Numbered from the stretch's first letter, positions 1 to 11,345 are shown. The stretch: 64,000 nt of DNA from Riptortus pedestris (GCA_019009955.1 CM032230.1:6100001-6164000), one strand, 5' to 3'. Notes: generated by a model from the sequence alone, not told the origin. Program-made: numbers and translations.

Positions 1-221
1 ATAAAGCCATGGAGTGACTACATCAGATTTTTCCCACCAAGTGCTGGTAGCTCCAAGACAACAGGGCTCCATTCCAGCAATAGCTTTTTACTACACGATT
101 GTTTTTTTCTGAATTCTAAGACATTGCTTTATTAATTTGATTAAGTGTTCCACTGTGATTTAATAATACTGTCATTTCAAAATATATTCTCAATTTCCTA
201 ATAAATAGTCAGTGGAAAAAG

Positions 222-1381
222 AGCAGATTTCCCATTTGCTGGTATAACACACTTGTGATATTATCTTACCACATAATATCTGTTTCTTTATAAAAAAACT
301 GATCAATAGAAGGAATGATGGGGAGGGGTTTTAATGAAGCCTGAAAACAAGAAAGTACGAATAACTCGCCGAATATTTGAGTTAGGAAAATGCAAATAGT
401 AGAAATTGTAGACCATCAATAGTTTAACAACGTGTTCTATAACATTTTACGACCTGACTCAAAATAACAAAAATATTTTGAATTTTTGAATTGCCTCCCT
501 CTCCTCTAAACCTAAACAATTCAAGGTCCGATATCAGTCAGCAACAAATGGTATCATTAACGTGGACTGAAACGGTTAAATAACAAGTATATATAACGAT
601 CAAGTATACAGTTTTGAAACAAGAATGTACAATTTTAATTGATGATGTCATCACACAGAGAAATTGGACAAATCTCCTATAATAAAAGTTTCTTGAAAAC
701 AGTATTCGGTATTTGAGCTTAGAATAAAGAGGTTCATAATGTAACAGCTTATTGTTAGTATCACAAGAGTAGGAATGGGAGTTTACTAAGGGCTGAAACT
801 AAAAGATTCTAATATCTCAAAATTCTGATAATGAAAATAAGTATACAACAACCATTATAAAACATTAAATTGACAATAATATTGTTTCTTTATACATTTT
901 CGATCCGACTTATAAGCACGGAGATATTTTGAATTTTTGATATTCTTCCCCTGGAAATAGGGGGGGGGGAGTCCAATTTTAGCCCCTAACGAACTTTATC
1001 TTTCCTTTTACATAACAATTACGGGAACGGCCCGAACTTGCTCTAACCGAACTCACGAATAGACCCGAAGTTAGCCGATCTCATCTCGGAAGCTGAAAAC
1101 AGAAAAATGCAAATATCTCGGTTAATATTCAAGATACGGAATAAATGTATATAACACTATTTATAGTAAATTTAATTTGCAATAAGATTGATTCTATAGA
1201 AGTTTTCGATCCGACGTATAGTAACGGAGATATTTCGAATTTTCAAAAACCTCCCCTCTAAACTCCCCCCCCCTCCTACTGGTCCGATTTCAGCCATTAA
1301 TGAACATGATCTTTACTTTTACATAAAACGTTTAAATTTCGAGTTTGGTAACGATTATACTAAAATTACGACTGCTAGAGA

Positions 1382-1440
<59 letters not shown>

Positions 1441-1575
1441 TAAGTATATATAATTTTGAAAGGACCTCTTTTTCGTCGACTCCGGGGGGGGGTCCATGGA
1501 CATTTGAGGAAACTTTTCGAAACTCGCGTCATGAGTACGACTTCAATAGCAGATTTCCCTTAAGGAAAATCTGCT
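222..1575 (+). mobile_element. HLE repeat, composite copy with three body units
   Basis: The copy opens with AGCAGATTTCCC and closes with the family's 3' palindrome at 1548-1575, followed by GAAAG. Three successive body units can be read, at about 240-620 (C type), 630-1010 (B type) and 1030-1575 (A type). Each unit has an AAATATCTC-like start, a 'cgatccgac' motif, a poly-C or poly-G-interrupted tract, a 'tccgatttcagcc'-like motif and a 'taacgaacttgat' motif. Only the last unit carries the (TA)n tract (about 1386-1434). This is the clearest sign that the family grows by adding body units. Confidence 0.8.
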
Positions 1576-2404
1576 GAAAGTTGTAGATAATTAACATTTA
1601 AACAAGGTTATATAAAGAGTTATGAACCGACTCATAGTTACGGTGATTTTTTTAATTTTATATTATTCACCCTAACTCCCCCATCCCTTCCCATGGCCGA
1701 TTTTAGCTATTATCTAATAGCGAGATTGTCAAATTGGTCGATATCGACTCCTTGAGGTCAAAATCGGTTTCCCAGGGGTCAACATGAACGAATACTGATT
1801 TTGGCGATACTTTCAAGATACTGTATAAGTTGTGTTGCATCTACCAAATTTGTTTAAGAATGACTAATATTTTAGTAGGAACTATTATTGTTGTATTTTT
1901 AAAAACTCAACAAATCGCTTAGCGTGTACAAGTTCGTACAAGATGATGCAAATTTCGGCAAGTCATTAAGCGTGGACTAGTTCGTGAAAGATAATGTGTT
2001 CAAGCGTATAAATCTTTCAGGAACGTTTTGACCTTCTCTGCGTTTGACACAATACACTTGACACTAAATTTCGTGTCTTTTTATTTTGATTATTTTTGAT
2101 GAGAAAATAATGTCGTTTACTCAGTTAACCAACGGCAAAGTTTATTAATTGGTATATATTTTGAATGAATGGGGAAAAAATATAGAAGGGACATTTAATA
2201 TAATTTGGGAGTCTGAGGTATCAGTTAATTTTGGAGAAGGAGTCTCTTGCCCCAAATAGTTTGGAAACCCCAGATCTAATATTATCTTTAAATTTAAACG
2301 AAGAATAAGTGGCTATTTGTTGGAGCAGAACTAGAATGCAAGAATTAAGCAGATTCCAGCCGCCACTATTAGAGGGAGTTAGTAGAGTGACAGATGTAGA
2401 GAGG
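1576..2404. other. No gene seen; decayed repeat then unique AT-rich DNA
   Basis: About 1590-1740 still resembles a decayed HLE body (cgactcatagttacgg, a C-rich stretch, then 'ccgattttagc'). From 1741 to 2404 I see no repeat, RNA or credible reading frame. Confidence 0.5.
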
Positions 2405-2700
2405 GTGGGAGTAAATGGCGCATGCGCTAATTACACAGTTCGGCACCCGCTCTCTAATATCTATTTAAATAGGGAGGGGTCGGTGTGGAGGGTTCGATTC
2501 CCGGCGTAGAGTTGCGGGCCTTATGTCCCCCGATTGGATTTGTGCCGGATCCCTGGAGCAGATCATACTCTGCATTGGTTGTATCCGCAATACTACCCGT
2601 CAACCCCTAACTACAGCAACTGGTAGCAGGCACTCCCCAGGCTAACAGGATTGAGAAGATACCCAGTAACATCATGACGACATTCTGTTCTCTGTTTCTA
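2405..2700 (+). repeat. Possible tRNA-derived SINE, different from the main SINE
   Basis: A box-B-like GGTTCGATTCCC lies at about 2488-2500, roughly 55 bp after a box-A-like TGGCGCATGCGC. The GC-richer body that follows does not match the main SINE of this window. The spacing fits an RNA polymerase III internal promoter. Only one copy is present here, so it could also be a decayed tRNA-like sequence. Confidence 0.35.
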
Positions 2701-2720
2701 TCTTACATATAATGGGTATC

Positions 2721-2864
2721 GGTTAAGCCATGCAAGTTAAAACATTCGTTTAAGTCTTACTTACGAAATCTAGAGTCGTGAGTTCCATTCTCACGTGGGC
2801 AATAGGAATTTATTTAGTGACGGACTCATTAAAGCAAATCCGTAGTGTCACCCAGGTTTGAAAA
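2721..2864 (+). mobile_element. SINE, 5' part, interrupted by an HLE copy
   Basis: The tRNA-like head (ggttaagccatgcaagttaa) and 'gagttccattctcac' in the box B position are followed by the SINE body 'ggaatttatttagtgacgga'. The copy stops at 'tttgaaaa', where an HLE element begins. The rest of the same SINE resumes at 3453. Confidence 0.75.
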
Positions 2865-3276
2865 GTCCGTCACGCAGGGGCTGCGTAAGCTAAGCAGATT
2901 TCCGTTTCAGATTAAAGTTTTACAATAGAGAAACTTCACGTGAGCCAAACAGTTACGGAAACGACCGAACTCGCATTTGGCGGAAACTCACGACTTGAAC
3001 CGAAGTTACCCGATCTCATCTCGTCCGTTATCCGCACACGCTTAATAAAATGCAAATATCTCGGTTAATGTTCAAGATAGAGAATAAATGTATATAACAA
3101 TATTTATAGTAAATTTAATTTGCAATAAGATTGATTTTGTTGAATTTTTCGACCCGACTTATAGTAACGGAGATATTTCGAATTTTCGAAAACTTGATCG
3201 TTATTTTTACATAAAACGTTTAAATATCGAGTTTGGTAACGATTAAGGAGAAATTACGACCGCTAGAGCGTTAACA

Positions 3277-3331
<55 letters not shown>

Positions 3332-3456
3332 ATTTGAACGGACCTCATTTTCGTCATCTCCTGGGTAGGATCGATGGACATTGGAAGAAAAGTGTAGAAA
3401 ATCGCGTCATGAGTCCGACCTCAATAGCTATTTCCCTTCAGGAAAATCTGCTAAAA
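2861..3456 (+). mobile_element. HLE repeat, A type, inserted in a SINE
   Basis: This is a complete copy, from the GTCCGTCACGCAGGGG terminus to a 3' palindrome ending in CTGCT. Its 5' variable segment is A type (agttacggaaacgaccgaac). A (TA)n(TG)n tract sits at about 3281-3330. AAAA flanks both ends. In the SINE consensus of this window the same position has a single AAAA, so either AAAA was duplicated on insertion or the element carries one AAAA itself. Confidence 0.85.
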
Positions 3457-3532
3457 GTGAGTTAGGCCATAAATAACCCTCCCCAATTTGCCTTAATAGC
3501 ACAAAGTTGACGTCAATAAATAACAATAACAA
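3453..3532 (+). mobile_element. SINE, 3' part after the HLE insertion
   Basis: The segment resumes the SINE body with 'ggccataaataaccc' and runs through 'agcacaaagttgacg' to the usual 'taaataa' tail with AAC/AAT repeats. It completes the SINE that starts at 2721. Confidence 0.7.
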
Positions 3533-3551
3533 ATCTCTTAGATATTATTAA

Positions 3552-3555
<4 letters not shown>

Positions 3556-3602
<47 letters not shown>
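3556..3602. repeat. (TA)n microsatellite, not in an HLE copy
   Basis: An uninterrupted AT dinucleotide run of about 47 bp lies just downstream of the SINE tail. Confidence 0.95.
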
Positions 3603-3606
<4 letters not shown>

Positions 3607-3775
3607 GATTCGGCGGATGGTATATTAACGATAATATAAAATCAGTAAGAATTTACTGGAGGTTAAAAATAAGAAAATCTTTGATATTATTAGAGTAAGA
3701 TAAAACGAGTATACAATCAAAATTGTGGGAACTTGAATTTACGGCAGAATTAATCTTACAACATTCGATAAGATG

Positions 3776-4014
3776 TTTCGATTTTTTTTCCTCTGTTAAC
3801 GAACCTCGTCTTTAGTTTTACATTAAACGCTGAAATGTCCAGTTTGGAAACGATCAAACAAAAATTACAACTGAAAGAATGGCAACAGGCAAATATTTAT
3901 ATGGACGAAACTTTCGTCATCTCCTTGAAAGGACATGTAAAAGAATTGCTCGAAAATCATTTTATGAGTAAATCCTCAACAGCTAATTTATTTTAAGAGA
4001 AATCTGATAAAATA
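3776..4014 (+). repeat. HLE fragment, 3' half, diverged
   Basis: Recognisable in order are 'gttaacgaac', 'tttacattaaacg', 'aacgatcaaacaaaaatta', 'tttcgtcatctcc' and a worn 3' palindrome ('ttttaagagaaatctg'). The (TA)n tract is lost. Confidence 0.6.
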
Positions 4015-4589
4015 AGTTAGGCACCACATGCCCAGTTAGACAATAGCAACGTCTCATTTTGGAGAACCGTACAATTCTTCTCCGATTTTGGAAAACTGGT
4101 ACCAATTTTCAAAACTTGACGTGAATCTTTTAAGAAAGGCCAGAGTGATTCCCTTCCAAAGCTATGTATTAAATAACTCATTTCAAATACTTGCTATAAA
4201 ACTAGCGCCTCGACAATTACGACAAACACTAATGGAACCCATAAATAAATTCCATCCAGAAGTGCATTGATTGTCATTATCATTAGATATAACAAATAAA
4301 AAAAATGTAAAATACCTCCTCAGCTGATGACACCCAGAAGTGATTTAAACCTTTTAAAATGATAATTGAGACACTAAAAAAGCAGATTGACTCCTCCGTT
4401 TTTACTGTTTAATGTCACTTTGACTTCTATTTTCGTCCCTTTTTATCATCGTTATCAATCAATTCATCCATAATTCAAGAAGCTAGAAGTGCACCTACAA
4501 GATCTCACTTCACGACCTCAAGATTCTGGCTTATTTTCTTCTATGTTTGCCCTTTGTTCTATTAAATTTTTGTCTTTTAGCACATTCCG
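4015..4589. other. No gene seen
   Basis: Unique AT-rich sequence. A 60-codon open frame at 4088-4270 has no recognisable domain and no splice context, so it is not called. Confidence 0.4.
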
Positions 4590-5570
4590 AATATAAAAAT
4601 TTCAAATATCCCCGTTAATATGAGTCAATAAGATTAATGTTAGAGAACCAATCTTATTAAACAATTGTTGTTCTACCAAATTTTTCGTAGCTCTAACTTT
4701 AATCGAGTCACTGATACTTTCTTGTTTTCAGTTTTCAGTAATCCCCCACTTCTATTTAGCGGATTTTAGAAGATTTCTTGCCTAGAAAATGACGAAAATA
4801 AGTCCGTTCAAAATTATATGTATCTATCAATGTATATATATGTTATATGTGGTTGCAAATTTTGTTCTATTATTACCAAACTCAACATATAAGCCTTACA
4901 TGCAAAAACTAAGAATCAAGTTCTTTACCGACTTAAATCGAACAGAGGAGAGGGGTTTCGAGGGGGAGAATTTCGAAAACTTGAAACATCTCTGTTATTA
5001 TAAATCGGGTAGTAGTCTTCTGTAGAACCAATCTTATTATAAATTTAATTGCCTATGAGTGTTGTAATGTACATATTTTCTCTAAAGTGAATTTTAACCA
5101 AGATATTTGCATTATTATTATTTATTTTTCAGCTTTCAGTAAACGCTCACTCTTACATATGCCATATTAACAATAAGCTGTTATGTAATCAAACACTTTA
5201 ATCGGAGCATAAATAAGAAACATTGTGCATATACATCCAAATACCTTGTGTTATTAAATCATCAATTTATATTTTACTTTCTCAACTGTACAATGTTTAT
5301 TTTGTCAATGGCATACTCGATATTTAAGCGTTTCACTCAACTCTAAATATTATGTATTTAATGGCTTAAATCGAACATGGAATAGGAGTGAGATTTAGAG
5401 GGATAGGGAATTCGAAAATATCTCCGTTAGTATGAGTTGGGTCGAAAGATATTACAAGACAAATCTAGTTAAACTAGAGTTTCTCTACAACTCTTGTTCT
5501 ATACATTTTTTCGTAACTCAAATATTGAGGGAGTAATTCGTATTTCCAAACTTCTAAAAACCCCCTACAT
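4590..5570 (-). repeat. HLE copy, reverse orientation, two or three body units
   Basis: In reverse orientation the body motifs recur three times: 'tatccccgttaatatgag' near 4605, 'ctctgttattataaatcgg' near 4990 and 'atctccgttagtatgag' near 5418. The 3' palindrome is degenerate near 4768. The terminal GTCCGTCACG end is missing. Open frames here, such as 4789-5025, are frames through repeat sequence. Confidence 0.65.
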
Positions 5571-5620
5571 CAACTCATTGGATTTTTATTTCGATCTATT
5601 TTCTCTTTCCATCAAAAATA

Positions 5621-6096
5621 AAAAGTCCGTCACGCAGGGGCTGCGTTAACTCAGCAGATTTCCCACGTGTGCAACGTATTTGCATTTATCCCAAAAAGTT
5701 CAATAAGAACAATATTTGGTATTTAAGTTTCAAATAAGGTGTTTCATAGCATAGTAGAATATTGTTAATATGAGATGAGTAGGAGTGGGGCTTTACTGAA
5801 GACCGAGAACTAAAAAATGCAAATATCTCAGTTAATAACCCAGATAGTGAAAAAAATGAACATAACAACATTTATAGAACATTACATGTGGAATTAGATT
5901 GATTCTATACAATTTTTCGAACTGACGCATAATAACAGAGGTATTAAGGATTTTCGAAATTCTCCCATTCTAAGCCCCCCTCCCCCTGGTCCCATTTCAC
6001 CCGTTAACGAACTTGATCATCCTTTTTGTATAAAGCGGTTATATATCAAGTTTGGTAACGATAAGAACAAATTGCAACCTCTAGAGCGGTAACAGA

Positions 6097-6139
<43 letters not shown>

Positions 6140-6265
6140 TTTTGAACGGACCTCATTTTCGTCATCTCCTGGGTAGGATCGATGGATATTTGAAGAAAAA
6201 TTTTGAAAATCGCGCTATGAGTACGACCTCAATAGCTGATTTCCGTCAAGGGAAATCTGCCAAAA
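5621..6265 (+). mobile_element. HLE repeat, B type, complete
   Basis: AAAA is followed by GTCCGTCACGCAGGGGCTGC at the 5' end. The B-type segment contains 'tgcatttatcccaaaaag' and 'gagatgagtaggagtgggg'. The body, a (TA)n tract at about 6101-6135 and the hairpin ending in CTGCC then AAAA follow. It starts immediately beside the reverse-oriented copy at 4590-5570. Confidence 0.85.
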
Positions 6266-6869
6266 GAAATATTTGAAAAGTTTCAACGTGGTTATAACTG
6301 GAATAGTTGATTTACCTTATGAGGGATGTGCTCATTAAAATAATTCAAATTCTATTAAAATTTGAAAGGAAAATAACGCAGAGCAGGTGATAGAGAATTT
6401 AGACTCAGACGTCCATTCATAAGATAGATGGGTTCCAGGAGTGCATATGTTAGGAGGAAATGAAGCGAAGGTAAGAGGCTGCAAATAGGGTGGAGAAGTG
6501 AGCCTAAATCCGATCGGACCATATAGGAAGGGTCCATACCCCGGGAAGGGGGGTCATACCCCTGGGGGTGGTCCGTACCCCTGGGGTCCTACATCTAACA
6601 GGTGGCTGTTCTGCCCCACAATCAAACTACATACGCCATTGACTCCTGATTTATAGCTATTTCTGACTCAATCCCTTCTCCCTTAGCTCTCCATACAATT
6701 CAGATGGGTATCCCGTTTCAACCTCCGACGAAGCCGAGGGCGCTTTGAACATTAGTCTACCCGCCATGAAGAGGAATGTTTGGTCGTGGTAATTGCTAAC
6801 TCTTCTGTAAGTGTTTTTCCCGTGATCGCTAAGCCCATTCGGCGATCCTACCTAAGATAGACCGATAAC
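6266..6869. other. Unique segment with a G/C-rich short tandem
   Basis: About 6530-6590 has three imperfect units built on 'ggtccatacccc' and 'gggggtcatacccctgggg'. The rest is unique, moderately GC-rich and without a credible reading frame. Confidence 0.5.
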
Positions 6870-6965
6870 GTCTGTCACGCACGTGCTGCGTTAACTAAGA
6901 AAATTTCCCACGTGCACCATATTTGCATTTATCTCAAAAAGTAAAAGTTCAATGAGAACAAAATT
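6870..6965 (+). repeat. HLE fragment, 5' end, B type
   Basis: The 5' terminus (gtctgtcacgcacgtgctgc) and 'aatttcccacgtgcacc' are followed by the B-type 'tgcatttatctcaaaaag', after which homology ends abruptly. Confidence 0.75.
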
Positions 6966-7108
6966 ACGAACTTTCCAAATTGTATACACGCCTTCATCTT
7001 AATTGTGTAGTTATCTAATTTTTATGATTTCATATTTTCTTTGTTTCTATTGGTTATTTCTGAATTTGTTTTTGTAAGATTCTTCCTTTTTAGATTATTC
7101 CTGTAGGA

Positions 7109-7560
7109 TATTTCCTTTGAGGAAATCCTGTAGGGAAATCAGCTACTGAGGTTGTACTCATTATGTGATTTTCTAAAAATTTCTTCAAATGTCCATCGAT
7201 CCTTCCCTGGAGTTGACGAAAATGAGTTCCATTAAGAATTATTTATATCTGTTAACGCTTTAGCGGTCGCAATTTTCGTCTGATCATTACAATGCTCGAT
7301 ATTTAAACGTTTCATGTATAAGTGAAGAAGTGAAAAGTGACCAACGGGAGGGGGATTTCGATAATTCGAAGTATCTCCGTTATTATACGTCGGATCGAAA
7401 TAGTGTAAGCAACCAATCGTATTGAAAAAGCAATTTTCTATGACTTTTGTTATATATGTTTTTCAGTCTCCTGATTATTAGCCGTGAAATTTGCATTATT
7501 TAGATTGCAGCTTTCAGTTAACTCCGACTTATGTCATACTAGAGATTAGCAGTTATATCC
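7109..7560 (-). repeat. HLE copy, reverse, 3' half plus body
   Basis: Reverse-orientation landmarks are 'gggaaatcagctactgagg', 'aaatgtccatcgatcc', 'gacgaaaatgag', 'cgctttagcggtcgc', 'atctccgttattata' and 'gcagctttcagttaactcc'. The 5' terminus is absent and the (TA)n is reduced to 'ttatttatat'. Confidence 0.7.
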
Positions 7561-8340
7561 TGGACCGCTTTCTTTGGAGCTTACTCCTTTCTTTTTTCTA
7601 AACAAATTTTTTGAAAAATTGCATCTTGGTTAGAATGACCATAATAGCTAACATCAAAGAGTACTTGAGAAACTGCTTGAATGAACATTTTCATAGATTG
7701 GTCAAACTGACAGTAAATTATTTCACATTCTAAAATGTTACACAAAAGTCATTTTCTAACCTTCTATTTTCTGTATAACAAAAATTGTAAGAGAAAAAAT
7801 TGGAGCCCAATACTCAAAAAAAATCGTGAAAAAAAATCACTTCATACAACAATAGCAGTTTTTATTTTAATTACTAACACTATGCTAGCAGTTATGCTTC
7901 CAGCTCGTAAAACGACTTCAATTACAATTGGAAAATTATAACTCTTCTAAACTGATAAAAAAATACTTTACTTTATTTCAACTGAAGTAAATATAGAAAT
8001 TCTGCAATTAATATAAATATAAAAATAACTATTAGCAATAAAAGGTTAATATAGTAGCAGTGGCTGAGTCATAACTCTATGGAAAGGATGACGTCATGAG
8101 TGACTCTTTAACGATAGTGCCGCCACAGAACCTCTGATCCCTGACACCATTATGTTAGATAACAATGCTAAATTGTTTTCAAGCTACTAATAAGCTATTT
8201 AAGCATTTTTAAAATTAATAAAGGCATGTCCATTGCAAGCGAGACTAGTTCCTTCTATAGGTCCTTGATTTTTACTATTAAAACCCCGGCACAAAAGAGG
8301 AAAATAGTCCAAAGCCTAGCAGACTATCATTATTATTATT
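7561..8340. other. No gene seen
   Basis: AT-rich sequence without repeat landmarks. A 68-codon frame at 7735-7941 is Lys/Asn-rich, starts in low-complexity sequence and is not supported. Confidence 0.4.
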
Positions 8341-8546
8341 TTTTAACGTCAACATTTTGCTACGATGGCTAATCGGGACGAGTTATCTACAGGTTACCAC
8401 CGTTTCTAGCCAGCGTGGGACTAAGGATGTTATTCATTGAGTTCGTCACTAAATAAATTCCTATTGCCCAGGCGAGAATCGAACTCGCCACTCTAGTTTT
8501 ACTGTGCGAGATTAAAGCCAACGCTTTAAGTCACATAGCTAACCCT
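8341..8546 (-). mobile_element. SINE, nearly full length
   Basis: Read on the minus strand, the copy has the tRNA-like head, box B 'gagttcgattctcgcc', 'aggaatttatttagtgacg', 'cccacgctggctagaaacgg' and an ATT-rich tail (attattatt at 8331-8340). The match to other copies in the window is close, with a few substitutions. Confidence 0.85.
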
Positions 8547-8654
8547 AGCAGCCTATCATATAAACTTATACTCACGGATAGCAGTCTATCATATAATGAT
8601 TATTAGCTACGTGTATCAGTAAGTGTAGCTTTTTTAGTAGTTTTGGACGTTCAG

Positions 8655-9335
8655 AGTTAATTGATCCTACCCAGGAGATGACGAAAATTAGGTCCCTTCA
8701 ATCCGTAGATATATTTGTCTGTCAACGCTCTAGCGGTCGCAATTTTTGTTTTTGGTCATTATCAAAATCGATATTTAAACGTTTTATTTAAAACTCGAGA
8801 ACAATTAAGATTGACATTAGAGTTGGGATTTTCGAAAACTGTATATTCGTTATTATGCGTCGGATCGAAAAATGGTATAGAACAGTTTTATTGAAATTGT
8901 AAAGTTCTATAAATGTTGCTAAGCACTCCTTTTCAATATTTTGAATAATTACCGTGATATTTGCATATTTAATTTTCGGTCTTCAGTAAACCCCCACTAC
9001 TACTCACGCCATATTAACTATATGCAAATGAAGGGTTGGAACCGCCAGTATAGGTGATAAAAACTTTAGACGGCTTGAAGAAGGTGCCTTTCCATCGAAA
9101 GCGCTTGTCAACTGTACTTGACAATCAGCCAGTGACGACGGTTTTCACCGACAGATATGATAACTATATGCTGTTATGTCATGAACCACTTCATTCCAAA
9201 GTTAAATACAAATTATTATTTTCATTTAACTCTTTCATTAAATATAAAGTGAGTTATCTGTGCATTTCATGTTTTCAGCCTTCAGTAAATCTCCACTTCT
9301 ACTTATCGTATTTTTATGTAAAACTAGAACAAATA
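8655..9335 (-). repeat. HLE copy, reverse, with a 135-bp insertion
   Basis: The left part (8655-9025) has 'atcctacccaggagatgacg', 'cgctctagcggtcgc', 'cgttattatgcgtcggatcg' and 'cttcagtaaacccccact'. After an insertion the copy resumes at 9161 with 'tgttatgtcatgaacc', and a second 'cttcagtaaatctccactt' unit follows near 9280. The 3' hairpin is missing. Confidence 0.65.
9026..9160. mobile_element. 135-bp insertion flanked by an 11-bp direct repeat
   Basis: The sequence TAACTATATGC occurs at 9015-9025 and again at 9161-9171. Removing one copy plus the insert restores the HLE consensus across the junction. The insert is GC-richer than its host, has no poly-A and matches no other family in the window. 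It contains a continuous open frame on the plus strand with no domain I recognise. It could be a small retroposed RNA or a captured gene fragment. Confidence 0.6.
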
Positions 9336-9479
9336 TGTGGAGAAGAGATCGATATTGTGACATACCAGCACGTGGGAAATGTACTTAGTTTATCAGGATC
9401 AATTGGTTCCTCTACCGTCCAGTATTTCGGGAGAAAACTACTTAGTTAACGGAGCACCTGCGAGACGGACTTTAGTTTT

Positions 9480-9942
9480 ACTATTGCCATTGTTTAGGAA
9501 TTTGAAAGCTGCCTACCATTTGTTTAGAGTTGTGTAATTGAGAGTGAGGAGTAATTGGACAATGAGTGGGAGTTGTCTCGGAGGAATCCGATCGACAGGG
9601 AAAGGTCAGCAGGAGACGGAAATGGTTTCCTTCTAACGATCGAGTCGTCCGCAGTGCGGGCAAGCAATGAGAGGTTGACCAAAGGTTAACAGAGACATCG
9701 CAGCAAAGCTGGATCTGCAAGTCAATTTGGAGTCGAGCGAAAACAATAAAGAGAGTCGTAACCTGGACGAAGGGGGGAGAGGAGGCAGTTATGACTAAAT
9801 TGAATCGGGAGCCCGAAGACACCGACAAAGCAACAATGGCCGGCCCGAGACACCCAATGACCTCCGGACTATATCGCAGGATTAGCTCACCAACACCTGG
9901 GCCCGATTTACACAGCTCTACAATCCTAACGCCTCTATTTAC
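9480..9942. other. Repeat-free, GC-balanced island
   Basis: This stretch of about 460 bp is clearly richer in G and C than its surroundings and shows no repeat landmarks. It is open on both strands for 60-115 codons, but the frames lack recognisable domains and splice context. A non-coding regulatory element is the more likely reading. Confidence 0.3.
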
Positions 9943-9944
9943 TG

Positions 9945-9973
<29 letters not shown>
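9943..9973. repeat. (CT)n microsatellite
   Basis: An uninterrupted CT run of about 30 bp at the end of the GC-balanced island. Confidence 0.95.
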
Positions 9974-9975
<2 letters not shown>

Positions 9976-10251
9976 ATAACTTATTATATACTCGAACGGC
10001 CTATCTCTCTAAAGATATAAATTCCAGCTTCGTTAGCATGACATTTCTGAGCATTAAAATATACTTATAACATCGATTTAAAGTCGGTTGAATTGAATAA
10101 TAATTCAAATCAATATTCAGTTTACATAGACGGAAAAATCCTTCTGGGAATATTCTCTGGTCTGTTTTCCCAGTTAGTAATTAATGAGCACCAAATAACA
10201 ATATAGACGCAGAACCATCAAATGGCAGACATGTTTTTTTATAGTCCGTTG

Positions 10252-10424
10252 GGGCTCAGGTCGGTCTTAATCTCAGATGTTTAACCAAGAGTCGTGAGTT
10301 CTATACTCACTAGGGCAATAGGAATGCATTTAGTGACTACTTATTAAATAAAATCCTCAATCCCACCTTGGCTAGAAAAGGATGGTAACCTGTAGATAAC
10401 ACGTCCCATAATAATAATAATAAA
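10252..10424 (+). mobile_element. SINE, internally deleted copy
   Basis: The copy starts with 'ggctcaggtcgg' and lacks part of the tRNA-like head. It continues with 'gagtcgtgagttctatactc', 'tttagtgac', 'ggctagaaaaggatggtaac', 'ctgtagataac' and an AATAATAAT tail. Confidence 0.8.
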
Positions 10425-10629
10425 GTTGGATTCGTCTACCATTTAGCAGTTTTAACTCCAATGTCGTCCTATGGTATTATCAACCTTGATAAGTAACACC
10501 ATGACAAGTAGGATACCTATAGTTCCCAAACTTACTCCGGTCTTACTAGTCCCACTTTTCTTTTTTACGTCAATTTTTACGTCTGTCCATGTGTTCATGC
10601 TAGTCCCCAACAGTAAAATGTTATCAGTG

Positions 10630-11345
10630 TATACTATTTTAAAATGAGGCAATGGACGCAGATCTGAGTAAAGACCTAAATCCGTCACGACTAACTGGTT
10701 ATATCGCAGTATTGCGATATCAATACCTACACGTTACTCAACTCTCATGAAACCTCTGTTTGCATCAAAATTCTAAAGTAACATATTACAACTGGAGCTG
10801 TCTTTCTGTCGGTCTCTCTTGAGTTTAAAGATAGAATTGGAATTAAAATTGAGTCGATTCGAACTTGGTTGTATTGAAAATTCTTTTATCAAAGATGTAG
10901 CATATCTCTTCGGAATCTTAATTTAGTTTGAAGTCCCTGTTAATCTGTTAATGACAAATTCCAACTAAGTATTTAGAGGTAAAGTACTTGAATGATCTAA
11001 ACCTATGTTACCATAGTTGGCGCTGTTCTCTTCCATGTTAGTTATCTTTGTTTCCCGCCGATTTACGTTTTCCAAACCTTATAATACAACTATTTGTCTT
11101 GCTAGAATGCAGGAATCTTAAAAATGGCTGTACACCAGCAGTGCTGTAACCCAAAATAAAGGTTTCCGCTACACTGAGGTATGCAATAAATGGACGCAGA
11201 TCCAGGCAAAGACGATTAGCCTCAATGACATCCTGGCTATATCCTGGCATGGATTAGGTACCTTAGCAACATCTAGCTAACCTCACAATACCTAAGATCT
11301 TCACAACAGTCTCTCTGTTCAGTTTAAAATTTGAATTCAACCATT
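10630..11345. repeat. Diverged duplicated segment, two units about 550 bp apart
   Basis: The unit at about 10640-10860 and the unit at about 11185-11345 share 'aatggacgcagatc', 'taaagacc/caaagacg', 'ggttatatc/ggctatatc' and, near their ends, 'ctctcttgagtttaaa' against 'ctctgttcagtttaaa'. They are in the same orientation and strongly diverged. They may be an old tandem duplication or two members of an unidentified family. No gene was recognised here. Confidence 0.45.

Noticed and set aside
2405..2520. A functional tRNA gene
   Set aside because: Box B is good, but I could not fold acceptor and anticodon stems around it.
9054..9449. 131-codon frame
   Set aside because: It runs from the 135-bp insert into an HLE copy; no single gene structure supports it. 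Only the insert part remains of interest.
9481..9979. A coding exon on either strand in the GC-balanced island
   Set aside because: Frames on the two strands overlap, codon choice shows no bias I can see and no splice sites fit.
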